A stretch of 64,000 bases of DNA from Pelecanus crispus (GCF_030463565.1 NC_134651.1:13714734-13778733), one strand, 5' to 3'. Shown: positions 36,901-50,411, counted from the stretch's first letter. Made by a program: numbers and translations. The notes: generated by a model from the letters alone, not told the origin.

Positions 36901-39283
36901 TTTCCAGCAGCTCTGTTAGCTTCAGAGGCATAGAATAACAAAACTGGCTTTATCAGTCCATGCAGCTGTCTCTCCTTTCTCTCCTGTGCTGCTCTGGCTG
37001 TGGGCACTGTGAAGAGTGCTTTGTTGGGGTAGATTTATGAGGAGCCACTTCTGCTTTGCTGCTGAGTGGGACCACAAGGGCCAGAGCAGGCAGAGCTGAA
37101 CTGATTGCTTTGCCTTCTTGAGACCTAGGTCTTTCTGCAGCTGTGAACCAAAGCTGGGGCATGTCATGGCATGCAGAAACCTCATTGCACTGAGACTTTT
37201 TGAAGGAAAGAAGGTCTGTGAGGAAGGTGTGTTTTGTAATAACTCTTTTTGGTAAAGTTGGTTCCTTTATATGTAGTAATGAGCTGGTGTGGATGGGTTG
37301 TTATTGCTACCTTTGCACTGAACTCCTAAAAAGTGTTTTTTGGTGTTAAAGTCAAGGGCAGTTGTGATAAGTGGCAAATCACTGTTAAAAGCAAGCACTT
37401 CAGTGGTTTGGGAGAACTCACCGTGGGGTTTCTCTGCCTGCTCCTGGGAGGTCAGAACCAGGTGCAGGGTATCAAGCAGTGCCTGGGGTCTGTGGGTTTA
37501 GTGGCAGAGTGGGTTGGAGAGCATGCACTCCCCACTGCTCTCTTCCAAAGCTTGTTGTAGCATTGGTTGCTAGCTTATATAGCAGGCTTTAGGCCACATC
37601 TGTTTTTCTAGGTTTCAGTATGGCACTCTTAAAAGTGCCTTACCAGACTGAAAGCTTGAAAGGAGTAATTTCTGGTACTTTGTGGGATAACTGCTGTTCT
37701 CGGAGGATTTGTGATTATTTATTCACATGTAGTGTGGGTATGTGCTCACATCTGTGAGACAGCTCTCAGCTATGACACTTCTGAATGTTATTTTTGTCTC
37801 TGGCTGTTCATGAACTTTAAAGGATGTTGGTTTTTTTGATAATCACAAAAAGGATGAGCACCTGAAGTGATACTTTCACCTATTTTGAGGCATGCTCAGC
37901 TATGGCTCTGGGGGCTAAAACCGCTTTGATTTCCATTAGCTTAGGAAAACTGTCTGCTTTTTTCAAAGAACATGCAGTTCTGTGGGCAGCAGAGGTGAGG
38001 AAAGCCCTGCTTTTTGCAGACCAGAGTCATCCTCAAAATATAAGAGACCATACAAATTCAGTAAAAAGAGCTAGATTCCTGACAGCAGCCAGAAATAGAT
38101 GCTTCAGGGAAAAAGTAGAGGAAAAGAAAGAACAACTGTAGTGTGAACCTTCCTCTGAAATGCTCTTTCTTAATTTTGGCAGCCTAATAAATTAGGGTCT
38201 TCCATGTAATTTGTTTGGACCATTGTGTTAAACAGCACCAAAATGTGCCAAACCAAATGTTAGTCCAATTCTTTTTAGAATCCATTTACAGCCTTGGCTC
38301 CTGCCACAGCCATTCCCCTGGCTTGGGAGCATGGCCGTTCACTTTCATTGTGCTGAAACAACTCTTTTTTGGAGGGTGCCCCTGTTCTTGTAGCAGGAAA
38401 GGCAGTCACCTGCCTCGTACTCTAAGTTGAACCTAGAATTTCTGTCAACTGCAAATATACTAGAGAAATTCCTCCAGCCACCCCTTACACCCCTGCAGCC
38501 GTTGAGTATTTTGACATGGGCATAAAAGCTGCTGCGTTTGAATTTAGAAATTGGCCAGTGGGATGAGAATGTGCAGCTGTGGAAGGCGCGAGTGCTCCGG
38601 CTTCATCACTGCTCCTCTTGGGCCCACCTATTTCTGTGAGGCTTGTGGGAGCTTAAGGGGATAAAAATGGCCAAGGTAATTAGCAGATCTGGTGGAAATC
38701 AGCCGGTTGGGCTCAGAAATTACTGGAGGTGAGAAGGCAGTAGACAAGCAGATATAATCTGATGTAATGGAACTTATTTTCATAGAAAATAAAGCAAACA
38801 GAAGATTATTTTTTATTATTATTATTCGATTTTTCTTTTTTAAATACTTATTTTAGTCCAAGACCTCAGCTGCAGTGGCTGGATGTAGGAGAAGTCACCT
38901 AAATCATCCAAGGGCATGCAATCTAGAGAGGCAACCAGCCAGGGAGACTGGAATCACACACCACTTAGGTGCTTCACCTGCTGCAAAGACTACCTGCTTT
39001 ATATGGAAAGCTGATTATTTGGGGGTAAAATGAAAGGTAGCTTTTTTTTTTTCCTCTGGGATTCTTATGACGCAGCATCCCAGTGGACTCTGAGGGGTGT
39101 TTAACTTATTGGGAAGGGTGGCCAAATTCTCTGCTGTCTAAATACAGCATCTGCAGCAGTGTGGAATGTGTGTTGTACAGCTGTGAATGTTCCAGGCATT
39201 CAGCGTGTCTCCTTTTTCACACAATAGCTTCTATTTATAGGTTTTCATCAAGTTGGGCTCATGCATTCAACATATCTTTGTGT

Positions 39284-39336
39284 GTTTTCTTTTTTTTTTC
39301 TTTTTCTTTTTTTTTTTTTTTTTGCTTTTGTTTTTT
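39284..39336 (+). promoter_or_regulatory. Extended polypyrimidine tract of the TP63 exon 2 acceptor
   Basis: The acceptor of exon 2 is preceded by about 50 nt of almost pure T/C. No AG occurs between about 39251 and 39338. A candidate branch point (TTCAAC, about 39266-39271) therefore lies roughly 70 nt from the splice site, further than usual. Confidence 0.6.
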
Positions 39337-39339
39337 AAG

Positions 39340-39468
39340 GTTTGTAGAAACTCCGAGCCACTTCTCCTGGAAGGAGAATTACTACCGATCGACCATGTCA
39401 CACGGCTCACAGCCCAGGGAATTCCTCAGGCCAGAGGTGCTCCAGCATATCTGGGACTTCCTGGAACA
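39340..39468 (+). CDS. TP63: TP63 coding exon 2 (transactivation domain core)
   Basis: The exon starts after a long polypyrimidine tract and TTTTTTAAG, and ends before GTAAGT. Its frame continues codon 21 from exon 1 and encodes residues 22-63 plus two bases of codon 64. It reads [20 protein letters not shown] and, further on, [12 protein letters not shown], the p63 TA domain. Met40 (39395-39397), the alternative start used in the shorter TA numbering, is kept. The amphipathic helix binds p300/TAZ domains and, in p53-family proteins, MDM2/MDMX through a Phe-Trp-Leu triad. Here Trp59 and Leu62 are present, but the first position (residue 55, codon 39440-39442) is CTC for Leu where human has Phe. 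Ser-to-Arg (FLRPEV) is a second change next to it. The 129 nt length fits the phase of both neighbours. Confidence 0.96.
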
Positions 39469-40224
39469 GTAAGTAGTCCTCACATGGAGCCTGTCGAAGA
39501 AGGCATTTTGGGACAGGACACCTCTGTAACTAGTTTGCTCAGGGTACTGATGCTGGGGGTTTTGAAGTCTTCTGTACCTGTTGATTAGGAGGTATGGGCA
39601 TAGAGTCTGTGACGACTGACAGCTCTTGAGCTCTCAAAAGCTTCTTCATCCAGGCTATGGGGAACAGATGCAGAGATGACCAATGACACTGACTCTCTTC
39701 AAGACCTTTGGTTGCTGAGCTGACTGCTTTCCACCACATGGTCACTTAAGGTGGATGGTTGGCATTTTCCCCTAAGGAAATGGGGTCATTACTCTATGTC
39801 CAGGCTGCGTGTTTTCCTCCTTTGCTGATGCCAGGGAGGGAGACGAGGTAGAGATGGTGCACTGAATGAAATGTCAGGTCCATTGAATGAAATAAAACTG
39901 ACTCTGTTCCCATTCCTGACTTGCCATGACTGATGCTGGGACAGTTACTGCTACAAATCCTTCATGAATTCTGTCTTTGTGACTAAACTCCTGCGCTCTT
40001 ACCTCATTTTTCTGGTCAGGCAAGTGAAATATCCCTCCAGGCCCTGTCCTGTTCAGGAGCTGCTGTTAGCATAGCAAGTGATGAGGTAGTTGTTCACTAG
40101 TAATGACTGACTTTGTCCTGAGACTGGTTCATGGTCACGCCTAAGTCCTGGTTTACACCCTAGCATGGGGCAGGGGACAGACAAAATTTGGCCAATTCTA
40201 ACTGCATTACTCTGCTCTTTTCAG
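39469..40224 (+). other. TP63: TP63 intron 2
   Basis: This is a 756 bp intron with GTAAGT at the 5' end and CTCTTTTCAG at the 3' end. Nothing else is recognised in it. Confidence 0.93.
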
Positions 40225-40357
40225 GCCAATATGCTCGGTTCAGCCAATCGATCTGAACTTCATTGATGGCCCATCTGAAAATGGCCCTACAAACAAAATA
40301 GAGATTAGCATGGACTGCGTCCGGGTGCAGGACACGGAGCTGAATGATCCAATGTGG
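40225..40357 (+). CDS. TP63: TP63 coding exon 3 (end of TA-specific region)
   Basis: The acceptor is CTCTTTTCAG at 40215-40224 and the donor is GTGAGT at 40358. The first G completes Gln64. The exon then reads [20 protein letters not shown] and ends in NDPMW, residues 65-108. This is the conserved acidic stretch of TAp63 between the activation helix and the part shared by all isoforms. Differences from recalled human ([10 protein letters not shown] for [19 protein letters not shown] for IRMQDSDLS) are mostly conservative. The exon ends in phase 0 after Trp108, the junction where the TA-specific part stops and exon 4 begins in all isoforms. Intron 2 before it is short (756 bp). Reading on past the donor gives unrelated residues and a stop. 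Confidence 0.96.
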
Positions 40358-43300
40358 GTGAGTAGTGAGAATGACTTCCTTAACCTTTGCAGACAGATGA
40401 GTGTTGGTTTTTTTTGTGGTTTTGTTTTTTTTTTTTTTGTAGGAACTATTCTTGTTGCATTGCCCCAGGGCCATCTTCCCCCTCTTGGTGGAAGAGCTGT
40501 GGCCACTGCCTCTGACAAGGGAATTCCCTTCTCACTTTGCCTGTTGTGTCCCACCCACAGAAGCTGTTTGGGAGCATAGCTCTGCCAAGTGACTCTGGTG
40601 GTGGTGAACAGCAGTGTCTGTAGGTGTGGCTAAACTGGATAGCATGTGACTTGTGGAAAAGCATCGTTCCTCTGTGCCTCCCCAGGGCTGCAAGGGGGAG
40701 CAGAATGATTCCTTACCTGCTCCTCTCCTGCAGCAATGGCAGGAGAGAGGGATGAGGCAGCTAAATAGACAGAAGAGCTGAGGAGTCTCTTGCACTTGCC
40801 TGGCTGCTCAACTGTCTGTTTTTTCCCTGCTTAGAACTAGTTTGTGTGGCTCAGTGTTAAAATAGTTGATATACTGGGTACAGTTGCAATTTTGGTGACC
40901 AAGGGCTAGGGTTTGAGGGTATTCTTCACTGGTTTTTCTCTTCTTTAAGGTCAGGTATGAATGAAAAATTGGTTTCAGACCATGGATGTTTGTGTGGGTG
41001 TGGGGGTTTTTTTGTTTTGTGGTTTGGGTTGTTTTTTTTTTTTTCTTTTCCTTCCCCTCCTGTGTCTCTAGGTAGGCAAAGCCAGACAGTGTTTGTAACA
41101 AGTCTTGGTCACAGGTGTCTCACCAGTGTGTCTTGAGACTGGAATGCAGATGAGGCACTGGTGGTTGCTGGTTCATTGCCTTTGGCACAAACTGACCAGC
41201 TCTTTCTTAGCAGTAGCTCTGGTGAAGAAACCAGGTGCTATTCTTGCAGGCTGGAGTTTGAGCTGTTCCTGATCCATTTCTGTTCTTCCTGGGTTTTGTA
41301 TACTTCGGGGTAAAAATCATGTGTGCTTTGAAATTTGTGTTGATGTCTGTAAATCTTCTTGTTCCTCTGTGTTTCCATCCTGAGAAACTGTGTTAGTTAC
41401 TTCCCTGCCTAATCAACCACCATTTTTAATGTGCTCAACCAAGGTGTGTTGGCGGTCTGCATCCTGTCAGCGTTTGTAACCTGGAGGATTGCATCTGCAA
41501 GGAAAGAGCTCCCAGGTCCTGCTGATTGCAGTCCCTGGTGCTGGAACGTTTGACCTGTTACTGCCTCTCTGGACTGACTGTTGGAGAGACTGCAGTGCTC
41601 CCCTCTTTCCTTGCAAGATTGCAAAGGGCGAAAAGGCCGCTTTGAGGTTGGGTATCTGCTCAGCTAATGTGGTGAAGCCACTCTGAGTGCACAAGGAGAG
41701 GTGACTGAAGTCAAGTCTGGTTATCTTTTGATTCTGCATTCAGGTTGGGCGCAGGGGGATGGCGTGCAAGCCTTCAATCAGTGTCTGGATCTGAAAGGCC
41801 ACTTCTCAGCTTTTTCCAACACTGTAGCACAACTCCAGTAAAATGATGTCTCTTCAATACCGAGTCTGAAAGATTCTCCATGTTTAGAGGGGCTCCTACT
41901 TTTCAAAATAAGTGGTAATGTTCTGTTTGAACTATGTCCTCTTAAAAACAATCCCCGACAGTTTAAAAGGCCATCAGCAGAAACTTTGCTCCTTCCATGC
42001 ACAAACCTGAACTTGCTGCACTGAGTGCTAGCAAAGCCTCCCCATCTCCAGTTCCTCTGAGCTGTCTACAGAACACTGTGGTAGCTGACAGGCTCACTTG
42101 AGGCCCTTGTTCAGAGTCTCCCTTTCCCACCTGTGATGCAGTGAAACAACAGTGGAAAATCCCTCTTGTCCTCTCTGAGCACTGCCGAAGCAAGCGCTGG
42201 GACTAGGAGAGGCGGGCAGGCAGCTTTTGCTGTGCAGTTACTTCTTGCTTATGATGGGTTTGATCTCAGCCTTGCAGAAGGCATTTCTAAAGAGGCTGAG
42301 CTGCACAGTGACTTCTTTAAGAAGTGTTTTTCACAGATACGACAAGCCAGAGGGGGAGCAGGGAAATTCCATCCCATCCTCACCCTTACTGTAAGGCAGC
42401 GGCTCAGAGTACATTAATGTATGTACATTAATAAATGTTCCAGTTTGTCTTCAGTGGAAGACAGCACCTTCGCTCAGTTGAATGCTGCACAAAAGCCTTT
42501 ACAAAGCAAAATATGCATCGCAAACCTGTGCAAACAGCCTGTCTTTTAAAAGGAGGAAAGCTCTTTTTACTCCCCTTACCACCACCACCACCTCCCTGTA
42601 AATTTGCAAACATCCCTGACAGGTGACAACTCCCCCTTGCAGAGAAGTCCATGTTTGCTTTGCAGTTTCTGGGGCTCGCAGCCGCTGCAGCTTGCATTGG
42701 CAGAGAATGTGTAGCCTGGGGCAAGGTGTTTGCTGTTTGTCGGCTTTAATCTGAAATACCTTACAACCTTCTTCCCCTCCAGCTTCTCCTTTCCTTTGGA
42801 TAGCTTCGGGGCAAGAGCTCCCCTTGCACCTGTCTCTCCTGTAACCTCAGCCATGTCACTTCTAGACACGAGGTGCCGCACGCAGCTGATTGCAGCCCAG
42901 AGTTGAAGAGGGCAGATAAACACAAAGGAATGCAGCAGTAACAGAGGGGCCCTGGGAGATGAACAGTGAGATCAGGCAGAGTACTTTTTATTATTAGATT
43001 TGTCTTAGGAAAAAAGCAAGGCCAGCTTTTCTCCAAAATGTACTACCATGTGAGATTTAAATAGGTGCAAAGCAATTAAGACTGGTTTATTTAAAGCAAT
43101 TGTCTTTCTGTGGACTTTAAGGCAATCCCAATCAGCCTTTAAAATAAGCTCTGCACCTTCTCGCAACTTATGGCTGAAAAGTGAAACTTTCAGCCTTAAA
43201 AGATGTCCTTCCTTGATCCCAAGACCTGTGTTGGTGAGGGCTGTGATTTTTTTTTAATTATTATTTAATTTTGGGGGGTACAGTTGCTTGTTCACAACAG

Positions 43301-44699
43301 AGCTGGCAGTGCAGAAGGAGCTACAGTGTTCAGAGCAGTCAGTGCCTGAAGAAACTGTCCCACCAGTAGACTGGAAAATGAGCATGATTCCTGCCCCGTT
43401 GAACATCCATCAGGTGTGTTCATTACCTTGAAAATGCAACTATCTGGGGAGACAGCTGGAGGAGAAGGTTGGGTGACAAAGAAACCTCTCTTGTCTGAGC
43501 TACAGCTCTGTCTCTTGCTGAGCCAAGACCTTGCAGTTCTCACGCTCTTGTTTTTAAAGAAGAAGTATTCTTCTTGTGTCCCATGTGAGAAAGGGGTAAG
43601 AGAAACTGGTGATTGGCACTACCTTGGGATGAAAAGAGCTGGAGGGGACAGGAAGAGGGTTTGTGGGTCTGGTGTAACATTAGATAGTCAGCAGCCTTCC
43701 TCATCCATGTGCCTTGTGACCAGCTCTTTCACAATGTCCTGGGTTAGCCCATCTTTGAGGCTGCCAGCTGTGCCCCTTCCTCCTCCACAGCATTAACCAC
43801 AGACAGGCTGGGAAATCCCAGCAGAGATCTGCATTTTTGCATAGCTGGAGTGAGGGGCTGGTGGTCCCTGTGGGTGCAGAGAACATTTAGTCTCTGCCAT
43901 GGCCCTGGCATGGGAAGGAGCTGCAGATGGCCAGGAAGGTAAGCTGAACGTGTCTCCTTGTGAGCCACCTGCCATTTCTTAGGCTTCAACCAAAGAAGGT
44001 GGTCCCCAGCCTCTTCTTTGACCAAGGACGCAGCCAGCAACTGTGGGGTGGTGGCCAGGTCCCTGCATTCAAGAGGAATGCTGGTCTCAAGGCTGTCTCC
44101 TGCAGTGCTAGAAACCAAGTGATGTTACATTATCTTTTTTTTCTGACTGATTAAATGCCCTGGAGCTATGGGGAGGAGGGGTCTGGGGACCTCTCTCTAC
44201 AAACAAGTGTGTGGCAGTGCAATAACCCCTGCATTGCCCTGGAGCCCTCATGGCATGCTGTCAGCCTGCTGTACCAGGTGCAAAATTGCTTCCTTCACTA
44301 TCCCTCAGAAGTCCTTTAAACTGCTCACCGATGCTAAGAGATACTAGCCGGGACCTAAATGAAGCTGCTTTGGGCTAAGGACTTCAGTGGGCAGCATGCT
44401 GATAAAAATGTTATTTGCAGAGTCTGGAATTCTCCTGGTCTCCTGTCACTGTCCTAGCAGCATGTCCAGGGCTCTGGGGACCTCACTGATGGGAGCAGGA
44501 GTGCTGTCCCGAGTGATGGAGCAGCTGGTCCCCCTCCCCCTGTACATACCTTTCTTTCATGCCCCTGAGCGAGCCGTCCTCCTGCAGCCCCTTGCCTAAC
44601 CAGTTCAGTGGAATGCCTTTCCCCAGATAGTCATTGTGGTCAGAGTTTTCTTAACCTGGATCCATCCCACCCCCCAAAATGGAGAGAGAATTCCTTGCC

Positions 44700-44724
44700 T
44701 TTTTTTTTTTTTTTTTTTTTTTTT
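44700..44724. repeat. Poly-T run (25 nt)
   Basis: A homopolymer of 25 T lies in TP63 intron 3, with no recognisable mobile element attached. Confidence 0.85.
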
Positions 44725-47700
44725 AATTTGTCCTTCCTCATCTTCTGCAAATCATCATGGGGATTTGCTGTGTGTGGCTTGGTTAAACACTGCTGAGCTC
44801 CCTGTGGGGTGGATTTCTGCCCTGGTCATGGTGGTGTGGGTGCTTCAGACAGGGCTGCGTCCTTTTGGGTTTGGGTCCTCAGCTTCATGGGCTGTGGGTG
44901 TCCAAGCCTGGTGGCTACAGAAATTTTGGAACTGCAACATGTGTTTAATAGTTTTAAAAGTGACAGCTTCAGCTCTGTAACTTTGCTGCTTTCTTTTATA
45001 CACAGAGGTTGAGGAAAATCTAGGTGTAGGAGAGACTGGATGCTGCCCATGTAGGACATGGAGGTGCTGGGGCTCTCAGCCTCAGCTGTTGTGCCAATGA
45101 CACACCTCAGACTTGGTATTTGATGCTTCCCAATAGGAACAAGAAACCCTTCCCAGGTTTAACTTGCTGTAGGCTCATGGAGGAGCCACCCCAGCCATCT
45201 TGTGCAGGGTGCCTTCCCATGCCACAGCCCAGCGAGCTGGAGTGGGGCTGAGGCTCCTGCAGAGCTACCCTGGCCCAAGGTGGGTGGGGTAGCAGGTAGA
45301 TCTCTTCTGCATGCTCTCAGTCTTAGCACTATGTAAATCAGTTCGGTAATTCATATTTGGTGGCCATGCACTGAATTCCTGGGTCCCTAGGAGCCCAAAA
45401 TCTGTGCAAGCTGGGGGGCTGTGGTCAGAATCAAGTGAGCAAGAATATGATGGACAGACAAAAAAAAACCAACCCACTGTCCAGAAGGACATCTGTTGTG
45501 TCCTATCTAATGCTTTAATATTAAAGTGCAGGCTCTGATCTCTTAACTTTTAATTGCTTGCTTAAAAGTGTTTTGCTGGGTCAGGAGAAGAGAACTCTAC
45601 TTGCTGTAAGGTAATGGCTGAGGAAGCAAATGAAAACTGGTTAAGGGGTGGTGGGACTGCAGGACTGGGAGGACATCCCTGTGTACCGACAGCAGGGCAG
45701 GGAGCTGGCGTGGCATGCGTGGTGTGGCTGAGTGGTGCAGGAAGAATGTCTTGGTGCAGGGGCTGACTAACATGTGGTGTGTGCTTCCCATGGCTCTGGC
45801 AGGTGCTGCAGCCCTGCATTTTGTTGGGAAATGTTTTTTGCACCTGGAGGATAAGGCTGATTTGATAAGTAGATGCAGCAAAGTATGTTGTGTGGCGATC
45901 TGTTTCCATGCGTAAGTATTCCCAGACTGACCATAGAAAGGAAGGAAGGACTTTGTATGGCACAGGGATGCGATCAAAGCTTTTATTACTGTCTGGTTTG
46001 TGCTTGAAACAATTTGAGGCTTGCCAAGTTTCTCTTCTTTGTGGGTATTTGTTCGTTCCATAGCTGTGCAAAGAGAGTTGAGATTATGCAAAGGCATTTC
46101 CATAACAAGCAAATGTATTATTGTGTTGGAAGTTTCCCTCCAGCACCTCTCTTGTTTGCAGTTGAACTCATAAGCTCTGCTAATTTAGGCTTGGCTTTGT
46201 AATCCTGCTGAATGTTTAATCTTCTGCAGTGTAGGTCCCTCCAAATGATCTAATCATCACATTTAGGGCTGCAGATCCGAATTCAGAAATGGTCAATTCT
46301 TTCAGATAAAGGATGCACATAGAGAATGCATTTGTACATTCAGTTTGACCAAAGCCTGAAGACTTCTCTCATTCTGTGTGTAGTAGGGGTCTAAAGATAT
46401 ATTTATGTTTCTTTGAAATAATTTTTCACTAGCTCCCTTTCCTGTGCTGTTTTGCCCTGGTTCTGGCTACAGACCAGGGCTGGCTGCATTTCTTTTTGTA
46501 GGAATGCAGCCAGTTGATGAGTATCATTACACAAAGTGTTTTATTTTTTAATGCCACTTCCCTGAATTCTTAATGGTATTGAAGAAAACCAGTGGGCAAT
46601 CTGTCTGCTGTGCTATAGATAATTTTGGGAGCATATTTAAAATTCCTTTAAATATTTCTGCCCTTTTAGTATCTTGCTTTACATTTATCTTGGGAGGGAA
46701 CAAACTAATTCTAAGCTGAAAAGCACAAAGCTACTGGAAAAGAGCCCTGTGTGGTAGGGTGTTTTGCATTCTGGCCTGGTCCTTCTGGAGGGCTGGCTTT
46801 AAATCCCTGGCTTGTAATGCTATGAGCACTTGAGGTGGAAGAGAGTTGTGATTGTAAGTCCCCGTTATCTGCCTACATGCAAATACTTCCGAACAAAAAA
46901 AGATGTATCTGAAGCAGTTGCTTCAGAAAACATCTTCCCCAAGCAGCTAGGCCTGCCCCCGAAGGTTTCCATGGTGCTGCACATGCTATTTGCTTAAGTA
47001 TGGAGCAATAAGGTGTTAGCGCTTATTCTTTATCTTTAAAAGGTCTGCACAAACACTTAATTAAAAGGCATCTTGATCTTGGAGCAACACACCATAGGCA
47101 CTTTTGCCTCCAGTACAAGTTTAGGGGTTTAGGGTTTATGCTGTCTTGCTGGGAACTTCATTGTATGTCTCTAGTTGATAAGAAACCCTTCTTTTCTTTC
47201 TTTTTTTTTTTTTTCTTTCTTGAACTATAAACATACTTTGCATATTATTTCTTGGGAACACTTTGATTGGGTTAGAGCCCATAAGCGGTAAACCCCTTGG
47301 GCAGCTGGCATTTCAGCAAACCATGAAGCACAGTTTGAACACCAACAGAAGTGGAGTGGCTATCCCCAAAGTTCACATTCCTCTGGACTTTTTTATTTTT
47401 AAACCAAACTGGTGGTGGGAGGGAAATGAGGCCCTTCTTTCTTGTTAGCTGGACGTAGGGTGATGAATTGAGCTGTCTGTATCCAGCCAAATGAAAACCT
47501 TGCTGAGCTTTGTGGTACCCCCCCTTTGTGGGGTGGGTAAAGAGAACCTCACAGCCTTTTCGCAAGCTGTAGTGCTGGCCGTGCCTGGGAGGGGTGGTCA
47601 GGCTCATGGGATGCTTCTTTCAGGCTAAGCCAAACGTGGAGCACAGCCCTGGGAGCGTCCCGCTCCCCTTCCTTGTCCAACACAGCCAAAGTGTCTGCGC

Positions 47701-50411
47701 TGCAGTGAGCTGTGGGGTGTAGCTTTTGTTTTTAAAGTCTTCTCTTGCATTAATTCATATTCTTGCTTTGAAGAAAGTCCTATGCATCCAAAGTCTCCCT
47801 ATATATGTTGCTTTGTGGTTCTGCAGATCCTGCCCACAGTCTTTTTAATAACTATTATTTTTTTCCTCCAATATTTTATGAGGACAGTTTTGGACTAGGT
47901 AATGTTTTCCTCTGAATGTCTCTACCATCTGCTTTCCACCTCAGTGTCACTGATTTGATAGCATTTAAATTAATGAGGGAGTGAATTGTTAGGCAGTCAC
48001 AGAAAATTGTATCAATCTCTGCGAAGTGTAGATTAAGGAGTGGTTTGCGGCCTGGGTTAGCTCACTGCTGAACAAACCCTTTGCTAATCAGCATCTGAAT
48101 TTGCAGAGATTAATGAATGATCAAAGGAGTTTTCAGTAACCAGTGTAACTATGTTGGCTCTAAAAACATGGATTTTTATCTCCAGCCTGCTTAAACACAA
48201 GGAAAAGGTACCCTGAAGCACTCTTCTTTCTCTTTGAGGACATGGATAGGTATGGTGGACCTCACGGTGATGTCCAGACTGGCTTAAAATTAGACAAGTC
48301 GGAAACTAAAATGATCAGTCTTCTGGGGAAGGTCTCTGGCCAAATAACTGAACCCTATGGCTGTTGCCATACCGGTGGTGGACATGGCACATGAGACCAG
48401 GCAGAGGGCACCCGGATAAAGACTAGCACTGAGAAATTCAGTGTTTCTGCATAGGAATCAAGGAACAAACAGGCTCCTCATCTGCCTTGGGGTGTATGTT
48501 GTGACTGAACACACCAGGGCAATATAGGATAATAGCGATGCACTTGCATGAGAAGCATGAATGGCCTTTGGTTGCAGGGTCAGGGTTTAACCAGAGCTTT
48601 TGGAGACTGTTCTCAAATTATTGCAAACTGATAATTTCTTTTTAATATTGGATTATTGTACAAGGGCTTGTGTGGGAGGGATTTGGCAGCATAGCAGAGG
48701 CTGGCTGGAAAGAGCTGCTGTGATTGTGCATTTATGTACAGTTGAGTGTTTCCTGAGAGCAATCTGTAGTTTATACAAGATAAGGGAAGAACAACAACAC
48801 TTTCCCCTCAGCTGCTTGTGCAAGAACAAACCTGGTCTGTCAACAGTTGCTCCTCTCTTGTAATTAAAAACAAAGACTCTCTAATCTGTCACTATCTCCT
48901 GCTTTTCCCTTTCTCTGGCCAGAGCCCTCTGTCTCGTGCTGCGATGCAGGTTTGTGCCATCCCCTGTTCCGCCTCCACCTGGAGGGATGGGGCTGTTCAT
49001 GCTGCTCATGGGCAATTCTTGTGAATTTTCTTGTGTAATTTTCTCTTACTTTTGCAAAATATTTTACAGATGTGTTGGGGGAATGTCAAGCATGCAGCGT
49101 TGAGCACCCAAAGGTCCTTGTCGGGTGAAAATGCAGTTTCAATGTTGAGGGCTGTTACTCTAACAAGAAAGCTGCCGATGGCTGAGGCTTGAACCTCCGA
49201 AGTCCCCTGGTTGTGTCTCCATGCTCAACTGTCTGCTGACCTGTCATTTTGCAATCACCAGTGCAAAAGTGTCTGCTCAAGTGTCTGCTGCCTAGTGGTT
49301 TTGCAGGCTGATCAGCTGCCTTGCAAAGATCTCTATGTCCAGATGGTTTTTTCCTTTTATCTCTAAGCATTTTTAGTCAAAGCAACTGCTCCTTAAAAAG
49401 AGTTACCAGGGTACAAAAAAAGTAGAAAAAATAGATAAAAAGAGCACCAGGAATAAACAGACAACGCTTTTTGATGATAAATCATCTGTATGCTCCATGT
49501 CCATCCTGTGCCATACCCCAACGGTGGGAAGCAAGTCCCTGCTGGCACTTTGGTTCTCCCTTGATGGGGTTGGAGGGGTTTTGGTTGTGCAGAGGGTAGG
49601 GAAGGCGTGGGGACCTTGCATCATCTTGGCTGAAGAACTGAACCTCTCCAGAGGAGTGTCTTGTTCTCTTATTAAATGGAGCTCTGCAGCCAGAGGGCAG
49701 AGTCCCCAGGGGCTGTGTGCGCCCTTCCTAAACCAATATTGCACTGCGGTTGTGAAGGGAACTGGTTTTGTTTCACAACTCCTTTCCACCTTCCATCTCC
49801 CTGCTCCCCCCACATAGTCCTATCTCCTGACATGATGCCATTAACTCTCTAATTAGCCCTAGGGGTGTTCTGGGGGAGATAACAAGGCTATAGGAGCTCA
49901 AATAAGCAGCGTGCGCAGATGTTTACCCAGGGTCGGAGGGCAGGGCTGTTGTGACAGCTGATTGCCTTGGAGAGGGCATGCTCCTTGGGGGAAGGAGAAA
50001 CCTACCTGCGCTGTGTCCCTGTCTTTGCCCTGCACTTTTAAAATGGGGGAAAATGCAGTTTGAAGTCCTTGGAAGAAAGGATTGATCCTCAGCGCTAAGC
50101 ACTTGCAGCCAGGGCGTGTTTCTAGCTTGAAGGTTCATACGCTTAAGTGCTTTCCAAAGGAAGTTCTTGGGTATCAGACCTGTCCTTGGGTCAGTTGTGA
50201 GGAAGCCAGGAGGGCATCAAATTTTTGCTCATTGGTACAGCAGAGCAGTTAACCCTGTGAGAGCTGGGGGTGCCCGTCCGTCTCCTGCAGATGGATGAGC
50301 CGAACCTCCCATGAAGTGCTCTGGAACACCCTGTCCAGGATGCCCATGGGGCTATATCCAGTCAGCAGCGGGCAGGTTACTGCCTTTCAGCAGCATCTCT
50401 CTTTTTTTCTT

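Larger units (their letters stand above)
19088..39339 (+). other. TP63: TP63 intron 1
   Basis: About 20.25 kb lies between GTGAGT and TTTTTTAAG. Apart from the CpG patch, minisatellite and MIR-like SINE listed separately, I recognise no genes. Perfect AP-1 cores occur at 22438-22444 and near 25574. Two non-repetitive stretches, about 33220-33310 (AT-rich, homeodomain-like ATTA/TAAT cores) and about 38480-38800, look like candidate conserved elements by texture only. Other simple runs include A18 (20572-20589) and T15 (24079-24093). Confidence 0.85.

Noticed and set aside
42412..42433. Short palindrome and direct repeat around GTACATTAAT
   Set aside because: It is too short and isolated to be a mobile-element end or a functional site.
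45562..46112. Two overlapping minus-strand frames of 169 and 171 codons
   Set aside because: They share the same DNA in different frames, have no recognisable domain, and lie inside TP63 intron 3. Chance open frames are the simplest explanation.
46745..46890. Possible second MIR-like head (GGCTTTAAATCC box-B-like)
   Set aside because: The similarity covers only the box-B-like stretch and there is no core or tail.
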